DNA of 40,276 nucleotides from Flavobacteriaceae bacterium (GTDB lineage Bacteria; Bacteroidota; Bacteroidia; Flavobacteriales; Flavobacteriaceae), in the NCBI GenBank assembly GCA_947463515.1, contig CANHRI010000020.1, positions 1 to 40,276 of the forward strand, read 5' to 3'. The position numbers were made by a program, and so were the translations under genes. The notes under the pieces are model-generated. The model was not told where the DNA came from. It made no database searches and was given only the letters and a program-made list of their open reading frames with translations. Shown in pieces: positions 32,809 through 40,276 of this stretch. Positions within the stretch are counted from its first letter, which is position 1. The number at the start of each line of letters is the position of its first letter.

Positions 32809-34677
32809 TTAGCGACCCATATAAATTAATAAGATTGAAATGTCGGCAGGTGAAACACCACTAATTCGTGAAGCTTGAGAAATCGTTACGGGACGAATGG
32901 CCGTTAACTTCTGTTTGGCTTCAATGGACAAGGAATGAACCTTATAAAAATCAAAATCGTCTGGGATTTTCATTTCTTCCAAACGGGTTAGTTTCTCGGC
33001 GTTATTTCGTTCCTTTTCAATGTAACCCGAATATTTTAATTGAATTTCGGCTTGTTCTACAATTTCAGAATCCAACTGATGGGTTTCAATATACGTTTGC
33101 ACTTTTTCAAAACGCACAATATCACTCAAATCGATTTGAGGTCGTGAGAATACTTTAAACATCCGATCGGTTTGAGACATCGGCGAGCTACCTTTTTCAA
33201 TTAGAATCGGATTGGCTTCTTCGGGAGTAACACTTGTTTCTTTAAAATAATCTAATAACGCATCACTCTTCGAATACTTTTCTTGCATTCGAACATAACG
33301 GCTTTCATCGGCCAAACCGATAGCATGCGCTTTGGGTGTAAGTCGAAAATCGGCATTGTCTTGACGCAAAAGCGTACGATACTCAGCTCTTGAAGTAAAC
33401 ATACGATACGGTTCTTCGGTTCCTTTGGTAATTAAATCATCAATTAATACTCCAATATACGCCTCATCGCGTTTTAGAATTAAGGGGGCTTGTTCATGAA
33501 TTTTTAAATGGGCATTGATTCCCGCCATAATGCCTTGAGAAGCCGCTTCCTCGTACCCTGTCGTTCCGTTGATTTGTCCCGCGAAATATAAATTCTCGAC
33601 CAATTTGGTTTCTAAGGTATGTTTTAACTGTGTTGGTGGAAAATAGTCATATTCAATCGCATAGCCCGGACGAAAGAATTTTACATTTTCAAACCCTTCA
33701 ACGGTACGCAACGCTTTAAATTGTATATCTTCGGGTAGTGATGTAGAGAACCCATTTACATACACCTCAACGGTATTCCATCCTTCTGGTTCAACAAACA
33801 ATTGATGACGATCCTTATCAGCAAAACGATTGATTTTATCTTCGATGGAGGGACAATAGCGAGGCCCTATGCTTTGAATGCGTCCGTTAAACATAGGAGA
33901 ACGATCAAACCCTTCGCGTAAAACACTATGTACCTCAGGGGAAGTATAGGTAACATGACAGAGTCTTTGATGTGTTAACGGTCGCGTTACTGCGGCATAC
34001 GAGAATTTGTCTGGTTTATCGTCACCGGGTTCTTCTCGCATTTTGGAATAATCCAAAGAACGTCCGTCTACTCTTGGAGGCGTTCCTGTTTTCATTCGAC
34101 CCACTTCAAATCCCAACTGAACCAACTCTTCAGTTATTCCTGTGGATGCACTCTCCCCTGCTCGACCACCACCGTACTGTTTTTCACCAATATGAATCAA
34201 CCCATTCAAAAAGGTTCCATTGGTAAGTACAATTGCTTTCGCGTGAATTTCAATACCCAAGGCGGTTCGAACCCCTATGACTTTTCCATTCTTTACGATA
34301 AGACCGCGAATCATTTCTTGATAAAAGTCCAAATTGGGAGTGTTCTCCAACATTAAGCGCCACTCTTCCGAAAAACGCATACGGTCGGATTGCACGCGCG
34401 GTGACCACATGGCGGGTCCTTTTGACTTATTCAACATTTTGAATTGAATGGCCGTTTTGTCGGACACTATTCCCGAATACCCTCCAAGCGCGTCAATTTC
34501 ACGCACAATCTGTCCTTTGGCAATACCTCCCATCGCAGGGTTGCAAGACATTTGCGCAATATTCTGAAGACTCATGGTAACAAGGAGCGTTTTAGACCCC
34601 AGGTTGGCAGCCGCTGCTGCGGCCTCACAACCTGCGTGACCCGCACCTACCACTATTACATCATACGTTGAAAACAT
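32809..34677 (-). CDS. mnmG: tRNA uridine-5-carboxymethylaminomethyl enzyme MnmG
   Basis: A 622-residue MnmG (GidA), the FAD enzyme that with MnmE modifies the wobble uridine of certain tRNAs. The FAD-binding motif is VVGAGHAGCEAA (residues 9-20). Other family blocks are MSCNPAMGGIAKGQIVREIDALGG-type residues, GTPPRVDGRSLDYS, FSTSLPEDIQ, GQINGTTGYEEAASQG, FTSRAEYRTLLRQDNAD and the C-terminal RISGVSPADISILLIY. I chose the ATG at 34677; a TTG at 34686 is less likely. parS-type palindromes flank it on both sides. Identification is secure. Confidence 0.98.
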   Translation of the reverse strand: MFSTYDVIVVGAGHAGCEAAAAAANLGSKTLLVTMSLQNIAQMSCNPAMGGIAKGQIVREIDALGGYSGIVSDKTAIQFKMLNKSKGPAMWSPRVQSDRMRFSEEWRLMLENTPNLDFYQEMIRGLIVKNGKVIGVRTALGIEIHAKAIVLTNGTFLNGLIHIGEKQYGGGRAGESASTGITEELVQLGFEVGRMKTGTPPRVDGRSLDYSKMREEPGDDKPDKFSYAAVTRPLTHQRLCHVTYTSPEVHSVLREGFDRSPMFNGRIQSIGPRYCPSIEDKINRFADKDRHQLFVEPEGWNTVEVYVNGFSTSLPEDIQFKALRTVEGFENVKFFRPGYAIEYDYFPPTQLKHTLETKLVENLYFAGQINGTTGYEEAASQGIMAGINAHLKIHEQAPLILKRDEAYIGVLIDDLITKGTEEPYRMFTSRAEYRTLLRQDNADFRLTPKAHAIGLADESRYVRMQEKYSKSDALLDYFKETSVTPEEANPILIEKGSSPMSQTDRMFKVFSRPQIDLSDIVRFEKVQTYIETHQLDSEIVEQAEIQLKYSGYIEKERNNAEKLTRLEEMKIPDDFDFYKVHSLSIEAKQKLTAIRPVTISQASRISGVSPADISILLIYMGR

Positions 34678-34686
34678 AATCCACAA

Positions 34687-34702
34687 TGTTCCACGTGGAA
34701 CG
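34687..34702. other. parS-type palindrome upstream of mnmG
   Basis: TGTTCCACGTGGAACG contains the perfect 14-bp palindrome GTTCCACGTGGAAC, a recognised variant of parS. It lies 9 bases upstream of the mnmG ATG and 32 bases from a second copy in ybeY, so it could also affect mnmG expression. Confidence 0.75.
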
Positions 34703-34730
34703 TTATTTGTTTTTTACTGATTTTTTAAAT

Positions 34731-35150
34731 TCATTGTTCCACGTGGAACATAGAAATTTTCTCATCCTCTTTATCGCGCATTAACCGCGAATCGTCATCG
34801 GATTTATCTTTATAACCACAATAATGAAGAATACCATGTGCCATAACACGGAGCAATTCATGCTGAAAAGAAACGTTATAAGTTAATGAGTTCTCAGCCA
34901 CACGCTCTGTCGAAATAAAAATATCGCCGTGTAGTTCATTTGCTACAGAATAATCAAAGCTAATGATGTCGGTATAATAATCGTGATTGAGGTATTTACG
35001 GTTGATTTCCAATAAATACTCGTCGTCACAAAAAATATAATTTATTTCGCCTTCTGATTTGTGCTCAGAAAGAATAATTTGTTGAATCCAAGCCTCAAAC
35101 TGTGACTCGTTCTCGAGAGTAAAGTCGGATTCATAATTGAAATTAATCAT
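34731..35150 (-). CDS. ybeY: Endoribonuclease YbeY (rRNA maturation)
   Basis: A 139-residue YbeY, a metal-dependent RNase that matures 16S rRNA and takes part in ribosome quality control. The metal motif is HGILHYCGYKD, i.e. HxxxHxxxxxD: the third ligand is Asp rather than the His of E. coli YbeY, the form usual in Bacteroidota. The upstream block YTDIISFDYSV matches the family substrate region. The last residues MFHVEQ are encoded by the parS palindrome at 34735-34750. It overlaps the DUF4175 gene by 8 bases, indicating coupling, and precedes mnmG by 53 bases. Confidence 0.95.
   Translation of the reverse strand: MINFNYESDFTLENESQFEAWIQQIILSEHKSEGEINYIFCDDEYLLEINRKYLNHDYYTDIISFDYSVANELHGDIFISTERVAENSLTYNVSFQHELLRVMAHGILHYCGYKDKSDDDSRLMRDKEDEKISMFHVEQ
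34735..34750. other. parS-type palindrome within the 3' end of ybeY
   Basis: TGTTCCACGTGGAACA is a perfect 16-bp palindrome of the parS type. On the minus strand it supplies the codons for the final Met-Phe-His-Val-Glu-Gln of YbeY. It lies 32 bases from the copy at 34687-34702. Confidence 0.8.
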
Positions 35151-38100
35151 TGCTTTTCAAATATTCTTGCACCTTACGGTTATAATTAGCGCGCAAAGGT
35201 AAGGTTTGACGATTTAAAATTTCTATACTATTTAAATATTCTTGTAGGCGCTTTGGTAAAGGAGTTGAAGGATTGGTATAGTCCTTAGAATTCGTTTCTG
35301 ATTGCCGTTTTTTTTCTTCTCCTTGTTGTTGAATAGCTTTTTGAAGTTTAAGCATCTCGTATTTGACATTTAAAATACGTTGTAAAACTTCATTATCGAA
35401 CCCTTTATTGAGCAATTGTTTCTCAATTGCTTTCATTTGGTTTAAGGTGTTTTGACCTTGCGAACCCAGCCCTTGTTTGTTCAGTTCTTTTTCCAAAGCA
35501 TCGCGTAATTGCTGTTGCTCTTTGTAGATTTCCATTATAGCACGAGCATTTCCTTCGGCATCCTCGCCTTCCTCGCCTTCGCCTTGACCATTCTGACCCG
35601 ATCCATTCGGTTTGCCTGAAGAACCTTGTTTGCCTTGTCCCGGTTTATTTCCTTGTTGACCCGACTTGGGTTGTCCGTCTTTACCCCCTTCTTTCTCGCC
35701 TTGACCGCCTTCTTTTCCTTCGCCTGGTTTTTGCCCTTTCTTCATGCCCTGCTCCATTTTTTCACCTAAACCATCTTGCTTTTGAATAATATCGGGAAGT
35801 TGCATCCCCGACCCTTGGCCAGGTTTGGGCTTTCCTTTTCCAGCGCCCGCCATCGACATTGACATTTGCATGCCGTTAAGTATACTGGCCAGCATATCGG
35901 CTAATTTGTTGGAGGAAGAAACAGCAAATTGTTGATGGGATGCACCTTTCATAACATTGGCATCGGCGAGTGTGGTAAGTGCTTTTTCGATATTGTATTG
36001 CACATTACCAACTTCTTTGGTAATGTCTTCTGCAATTTTAGGATTGCGCAAAGACAAGGCAAATAAACTGTCATCCACGTGCTTGAATTGCAGCTTCAGG
36101 TCTTGTTGCTGTTTGAGGTATTTATTGTACGATGGAGAGCCGCGTTTCATTCCTTTGAATTGCTTCATTACATCTTCTTGAGAAAAAGAATACGCCACCA
36201 GATTGTCAATGATTTGACGGAGCATCGCAACATCCTCATCCATTTGCTCCATTTCACCCGATTCCATAGAAGCCCCCATATCCATACTCATTTGTTTCAT
36301 TTTTTGGGCCGCACTTTTTTGTTTGGGTTTAGCGCCCGCTTTGGAATTTTTTTCTAACTGTTCTTTAGCCTGTTGCAAATCCTTTTCAATATTTTTCTCA
36401 CCCGCTTCGGTATTGGGTAATTCTAAAGGTGATTTGAGCTCTTTGTTCTCTTTTTGTAATTCATCTAATTCTTTTTGAAGCTCGTCAAATTCTTTGTTGA
36501 TTTCCTCTTGTTTGGTCACTGAATTTTCCTTATCATTTTCAGCTAATTTTTCTTGCTTTTCACTGAGATTATCCAGTTTATCTGCAATCTGTTCCGCCTT
36601 TTTTTCCACATAATACTTCTTGGTTAATTCAACCAATTGCTGCAGATTTTTAGATTGGTTTTTGGACTGTTGTTTTAATTGGTCCATCTTTTCAAACAAC
36701 TCCTCTTTTTGAATTTTTTCATTCAGGCGTTCCAATTCTTCCAATAATTTTTTATTCTTATCAAATTCCTTGTCGGCCTTTTCCAAGCGGTCTTTCAAGA
36801 GTTCTTTGGTTTCGTCTTTCTTATCGGTTTTGACTTTTTCCAAATTCTCTTTCATTTTTTCTGCAAAGGACTTCATCAACTCATCTTGCTTCTTCTGACG
36901 TTGAAGAAAATCATTTACTTTTTGCTGTTCTTTAAACTCAAGGCTCTCTTTTTCTTTGCCTAACTTTTGCAACTTATCCATTTCATTAAATTGCTTTTCT
37001 TGCGTTTTCAAAGACTTTTCTAACGAATTGATGGTGCTGTTTTGTTCTTGCAACAACTGATCCACCTTCTCTGATTCAGTGCTTTCACGATGACTAAATA
37101 CAGAAGATTTGGCCGATTTAAAATTGTGTAACGCATCGTTGTCAAAAACTTCAAAATAATACTCGTATGGCACTCCCGCTTCAATATTTAAATTGCCAGG
37201 GAACGAGAAAATAAAACGATCGTAAACATCCTTTTTCAAGGGAAGCATTGCCTTTTTGGCCGCTTCAGGTTTGTTTTTGGGATAATACACCACCTGCAAC
37301 TTAGTAAGTCCGTAATCATCGCTAACTTGTCCCAACAAAAAGTTTTTTTCAACTTTTAAACTATCGGGAGCGTTACCTACTGAAATTGTTGGATATTGAT
37401 CGGATACCACTGCAATGCGATAGGTTAATTTTTCGTAATTGGGGATTTTTTCGTTTGAAGTAAGTATCTGATAATCGGTATTTTGTGTAATTGATTTGGC
37501 CCAACTAAAGGAATTATTGTCCCGGGCGAAATTGGCTTTTTGTGGCCCATTGGTCCAAACTACTTGTTGCGTAGCCACGGTTTGCATTTGCCAAACTACG
37601 GTCGTCCCTTCTGGAACTATCGCATTACCCGTACCTTTAATTGTAGAAGACGGTTTTTTCAAATAAGAAGGAAACTTCAAGACCATTTGGAAATTGGCTA
37701 TCGTCGGAACGGTGACAACATCAAGGGTATACGTTTTAGAACGCACCGCATTGGCTTCCAGGTGAAATTCGATATTTTCCTTGGGTTTCGGAATAACAAA
37801 TTGAAATTTTCCAGGGGCTGTGGCTTCCATGAAATAACTTTCGTCGTCCCAAAAAATCATGACATTTTCAGGAACAACCTTTCCTTTGGTTTCTACCTGA
37901 AGGATAAAATCTTTGTTTTGTTCCGTTTGTAAAGAGTTATTGGTCACAAAAAAAGCAAAAGGAGCTGGAGGTGTGAATTGTTCTTGATAATGCACTACTC
38001 GGTTTAGGCTCTGTGTCAACACCTCGCTTTTGCCGCTTACCATGAAGAACAATACCAATAAAACAGGAATAAGTGCCAACGGAATGTACTTTTTATTGGC

Positions 38101-38544
38101 CGAAAAATCAATGGCTTTAGAAAAAGGTATCGGCTGAAGATTGGCTGCTTTCTGTTCAATAGACGCCAATAGCAACTCGGAGGTTTTGGAATCGTTGGCC
38201 AACTGTAAAAAATTAGTCAGCTTATCTCCTACTTCGTGAAAATGGTTTCCGATAATTTGGGAGGCTTGCGTATAATCGATACCTTTTTGAAGTTTAAACA
38301 ATTTAAACAACGGGAAAAGAATGTAGCGCGAAAGAAGAAAAATTTCAACCCCAACAAACACCCAAAATAAAACGGTTCGAGCTCCGGGTTGCAACCATAA
38401 AAAGTACTCCACAAAAAGCGTGAATAAAAAATAAAGCAATCCAAGCCCTGTAAATAGCAACATACCACGTACTAAAGCATTGGTGTAATACTTACGAATA
38501 AAATCTTCCAGCTTCTGATAAATGAGTGCCGATGCGTCGGTCAT
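35143..38544 (-). CDS. DUF4175 family membrane protein
   Basis: A 1133-residue protein of the DUF4175 family. Two transmembrane segments lie near residues 27-50 and 56-76 and a third near 150-168. A beta-rich domain (about 190-480) is probably periplasmic. Then comes a very long coiled coil rich in Lys, Glu and Gln (about 490-760), a helical MKQMSMDMGASMESGEMEQMDED stretch, and a Gly/Lys/Pro/Gln-rich low-complexity linker (about 925-1010) before a C-terminal helix with PLRANYNRKVQEYL. The function is unknown. It is the first gene of a unit with ybeY and mnmG. This is the largest gene in the window and intact. Confidence 0.88.
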   Translation of the reverse strand: MTDASALIYQKLEDFIRKYYTNALVRGMLLFTGLGLLYFLFTLFVEYFLWLQPGARTVLFWVFVGVEIFLLSRYILFPLFKLFKLQKGIDYTQASQIIGNHFHEVGDKLTNFLQLANDSKTSELLLASIEQKAANLQPIPFSKAIDFSANKKYIPLALIPVLLVLFFMVSGKSEVLTQSLNRVVHYQEQFTPPAPFAFFVTNNSLQTEQNKDFILQVETKGKVVPENVMIFWDDESYFMEATAPGKFQFVIPKPKENIEFHLEANAVRSKTYTLDVVTVPTIANFQMVLKFPSYLKKPSSTIKGTGNAIVPEGTTVVWQMQTVATQQVVWTNGPQKANFARDNNSFSWAKSITQNTDYQILTSNEKIPNYEKLTYRIAVVSDQYPTISVGNAPDSLKVEKNFLLGQVSDDYGLTKLQVVYYPKNKPEAAKKAMLPLKKDVYDRFIFSFPGNLNIEAGVPYEYYFEVFDNDALHNFKSAKSSVFSHRESTESEKVDQLLQEQNSTINSLEKSLKTQEKQFNEMDKLQKLGKEKESLEFKEQQKVNDFLQRQKKQDELMKSFAEKMKENLEKVKTDKKDETKELLKDRLEKADKEFDKNKKLLEELERLNEKIQKEELFEKMDQLKQQSKNQSKNLQQLVELTKKYYVEKKAEQIADKLDNLSEKQEKLAENDKENSVTKQEEINKEFDELQKELDELQKENKELKSPLELPNTEAGEKNIEKDLQQAKEQLEKNSKAGAKPKQKSAAQKMKQMSMDMGASMESGEMEQMDEDVAMLRQIIDNLVAYSFSQEDVMKQFKGMKRGSPSYNKYLKQQQDLKLQFKHVDDSLFALSLRNPKIAEDITKEVGNVQYNIEKALTTLADANVMKGASHQQFAVSSSNKLADMLASILNGMQMSMSMAGAGKGKPKPGQGSGMQLPDIIQKQDGLGEKMEQGMKKGQKPGEGKEGGQGEKEGGKDGQPKSGQQGNKPGQGKQGSSGKPNGSGQNGQGEGEEGEDAEGNARAIMEIYKEQQQLRDALEKELNKQGLGSQGQNTLNQMKAIEKQLLNKGFDNEVLQRILNVKYEMLKLQKAIQQQGEEKKRQSETNSKDYTNPSTPLPKRLQEYLNSIEILNRQTLPLRANYNRKVQEYLKSND

Positions 38545-38568
38545 AGTGAATCTAGGGTTAATAACCGC

Positions 38569-38596
38569 TAAAAATACAAAAAATGGGCTACATCAA
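38569..38596 (-). promoter_or_regulatory. Probable promoter of the DUF4175-ybeY-mnmG unit
   Basis: On the minus strand TTG (38596-38594) and TATTTTTA (38576-38569) are 17 bases apart, a one-mismatch fit to TTG-N17-23-TAnnTTTG. It lies 25 bases before the DUF4175 ATG. A small palindrome, GGTTA-T-TAACC (38556-38566), lies between. Confidence 0.45.
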
Positions 38597-38636
38597 AAGT
38601 TAAATAATTGCCAAGTCAAGAATTGAAAAACTGCGT

Positions 38637-38644
38637 TATCTTTG
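38637..38644 (+). promoter_or_regulatory. Promoter -7 box of gltX
   Basis: TATCTTTG is a perfect TAnnTTTG -7 box. Initiation near 38650 leaves about 10 bases before the ATG at 38660. This excludes an in-frame TTG at 38642 as the start. A TTG at 38608-38610 would give a 26-base spacer, so no convincing -33 element is seen. Confidence 0.55.
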
Positions 38645-38659
38645 CCAAAAAATTTAACC

Positions 38660-40174
38660 ATGGCTCGACCAGTACGTGTGCGCTTTGCCCCTAGTCCCAC
38701 CGGACCGCTTCATATTGGCGGTGTTCGAACGGCTTTATTCAACTATTTATTTGCCAAAAAACACCAAGGTACATTCTACCTTCGCATTGAAGATACCGAC
38801 CAAAATCGTTTTGTACCCGGTGCGGAAGCCTATATTTTTGAGGCGTTAGAATGGTTGGGGATTGCCCCTGATGAAACGGTAGGAAAAAATGAAAAATTTG
38901 AACCCTACCGCCAAAGTGAACGCAAAGCATTGTACAAACAATATGCCGACCAATTGATTCAATCGGGATGGGCCTACTATGCCTTTGATACCGCCGAATC
39001 CTTGGACCAACATCGTAAAAACCACGAAGCACAAGGGAAAACATTTATCTACAATTGGCATAATCGCGAAAAATTAGATACCTCCCTTGTCCTAACTCCA
39101 GAGGCTACTGAAAATCGGATTGCGTCGGGGGAAGCGTATGTGATTCGTTTTAAAACGCCTATTGATCAAATTTTGGAATTGCATGACATTATTCGCGGCG
39201 ATTTAAAGTTTGATACCAACCTCCTTGATGATAAAGTATTGTTTAAAAGTGATGGGATGCCTACGTACCATTTGGCGAATATTGTGGATGACCATTTGAT
39301 GGAAACGTCGCATGTCATTCGCGGAGAGGAATGGCTACCTTCACTCCCATTGCATCATTTATTGTACCTCGCTTTTGGTTGGGAAGCTCCTGAATTTGCT
39401 CATTTGCCTTTAATATTAAAACCTATTGGAAACGGTAAATTATCAAAACGCGATGGAGATAAAATGGGCTTCCCTGTTTTTCCAATGAATTGGACTGATC
39501 CATCAACGGGAGAAGTTTCTTATGGCTATCGTGAAAAAGGCTTCTTCCCTGAAGCGGTTGTCAACTTTTTAGCTTTATTGGGTTGGAATGACGGCACAGA
39601 ACAAGAATTGTTTTCTTTGGACGAATTATGCCAAAAATTTGATTTAAACCGCGTACATAAATCAGGAGCAAAATTTGATCCTGAAAAAAATAAGTGGTTT
39701 AACCATCAGTATTTGCAGCACCAATCCAATTCGGTTTTAGCGGATTTGTTTGCCAAAGAGTTGGCCCACAGAAATGTTTCGTATACATTCGATTTAGAAC
39801 GAATAGTAGCGCTAATCAAGGAACGCGCTCACTTTGTATCGGAGTTTTGGGAATTGGCTGATTATTTCTTTGAGGCACCCAAGACGTTTGATGAAAAAGC
39901 ATCCAAAAATTGGAAAGAAGATACACCTTCACTTTTAACTCAAGCGTTTGAAGTGATGTCACAAGTACAACCTTTTGAATCGGTTGCTATTGAAAACGAA
40001 TTAAAAGCATGGATGACCGCCAATGAAATAGGTATGGGTAAAATTATGCAGCCCTTGCGGTTATCTCTGGTGGGCGCCTTGAAAGGACCTCATTTATTTG
40101 ATATTATCGAACTTTTGGGCAAAGAAGAAGTTGAAAAACGAATCCAAAAAGCGATAGCTACTGAGTCGTCCTAA
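38660..40174 (+). CDS. gltX: Glutamate--tRNA ligase
   Basis: A 504-residue class I aminoacyl-tRNA synthetase charging tRNA with glutamate. The HIGH motif is in FAPSPTGPLHIGGVRTALF (residues about 8-26) and the KMSKS motif is KLSKRDG. Other family blocks are LRIEDTDQNRFVPG, YHLANIVDDHLMETSHVIRGEEWL and LALLGWNDGTEQELFSLDEL. The start is ATG 38660 since an in-frame TTG lies within the -7 box. Divergent from DUF4175 and followed by a clear terminator. Identification is secure. Confidence 0.98.
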   Translation: MARPVRVRFAPSPTGPLHIGGVRTALFNYLFAKKHQGTFYLRIEDTDQNRFVPGAEAYIFEALEWLGIAPDETVGKNEKFEPYRQSERKALYKQYADQLIQSGWAYYAFDTAESLDQHRKNHEAQGKTFIYNWHNREKLDTSLVLTPEATENRIASGEAYVIRFKTPIDQILELHDIIRGDLKFDTNLLDDKVLFKSDGMPTYHLANIVDDHLMETSHVIRGEEWLPSLPLHHLLYLAFGWEAPEFAHLPLILKPIGNGKLSKRDGDKMGFPVFPMNWTDPSTGEVSYGYREKGFFPEAVVNFLALLGWNDGTEQELFSLDELCQKFDLNRVHKSGAKFDPEKNKWFNHQYLQHQSNSVLADLFAKELAHRNVSYTFDLERIVALIKERAHFVSEFWELADYFFEAPKTFDEKASKNWKEDTPSLLTQAFEVMSQVQPFESVAIENELKAWMTANEIGMGKIMQPLRLSLVGALKGPHLFDIIELLGKEEVEKRIQKAIATESS

Positions 40175-40209
40175 AATAGATTGACAAGTTTTACAATAAA
40201 AATTATATT

Positions 40210-40235
40210 AACCAGTCGGTATTTGCTGACTGGTT
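40210..40235 (+). terminator. Terminator of gltX
   Basis: AACCAGTC (40210-40217) pairs with GACTGGTT (40228-40235) over a 10-base loop and is followed by T6. This is a strong intrinsic terminator 36 bases after the gltX stop codon. The remaining 41 bases to the window end show no feature. Confidence 0.88.
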
Positions 40236-40276
40236 TTTTCATGTATAAAGTTAGGAGTTTTCATTGATAAGCTTAA

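Noticed and set aside
36076..36081. A further CACGTG core inside the DUF4175 gene
   Set aside because: The flanks (TCATC and CTTGA) do not form the parS palindrome, so it is not counted as a fourth site.
1..40276. tRNA, rRNA, CRISPR, insertion sequence or prophage
   Set aside because: No T-loop-like GGTTCGAAT arms, repeat-spacer pattern, transposase or phage gene was seen on either strand.

Overview
The window is a gene-dense stretch of chromosomal core genome from a member of the Flavobacteriaceae (Bacteroidota), probably Flavobacterium or a close relative. Three things point there. Several families are largely confined to Bacteroidota (DUF2480, DUF3078, DUF4837, DUF4175). There are secreted proteins of type IX-secretion / gliding style. 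Promoters repeatedly show the Bacteroidota -7 box TAnnTTTG, while Shine-Dalgarno sequences are rare. I see no rRNA, tRNA, CRISPR array, phage, transposon or insertion sequence.

Layout. Positions 1-533 hold the 5' part of a secreted choice-of-anchor-type protein (minus strand). hflX follows on the plus strand (714-1937). From 1973 to 11494 lies the SUF iron-sulfur assembly region on the minus strand. In transcription order it reads sufA, sufB, sufC, sufD, a terminator, then (after a plus-strand serine hydrolase, 6031-7380) sufS, a small lipoprotein gene, sufE, a SufT/MIP18-like gene, DUF2480 and DUF3078. Positions 11664-19745 are plus-strand: an MBL-fold hydrolase, an S8 lipoprotein peptidase, an M1 peptidase, then a tight run of a small secreted protein, rnpA, an S41 peptidase and a double-OmpA-domain protein. 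Positions 19742-27002 are minus-strand: a GNAT enzyme, a DUF4837 lipoprotein, a five-LysM lytic transglycosylase, pgk and a surface-adhesin-like protein with SPOR-like repeats. holB and a DoxX-like gene (plus) are followed on the minus strand by a Pif1/RecD-type helicase, a Skp/OmpH lipoprotein, a methyltransferase, mnmG, ybeY and a giant DUF4175 membrane protein. gltX (plus) closes the window with a clear terminator.

How the genes fit together. SufBCD is the scaffold, SufS/SufE supply sulfur, and SufA and the MIP18-like protein carry clusters to targets. Much of the rest serves the envelope: lytic transglycosylase, OmpA-like protein, Skp-like chaperone, several exported peptidases and lipoproteins.

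The most notable non-coding signals are three parS-type ParB-binding palindromes around mnmG (32793-34750), one of them encoding the last residues of YbeY. This suggests the window lies in or near the chromosome's ParB-loading zone. A second is an intrinsic terminator at 21158-21187 that holds the start codon of the next gene in its loop and sits just downstream of that gene's own -7 box.

No stretch over 300 bases lacks a gene. The longest spacers are 16230-16488 (a repeat word and nothing else I recognise), 27003-27217 (AT-rich, divergent promoters), 31703-31901 (ompH promoter and a terminator) and 534-713 (hflX promoter and an inverted repeat). I did not find a clearly new multi-gene system. 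The window reads as ordinary core genome with some unusual regulatory architecture.
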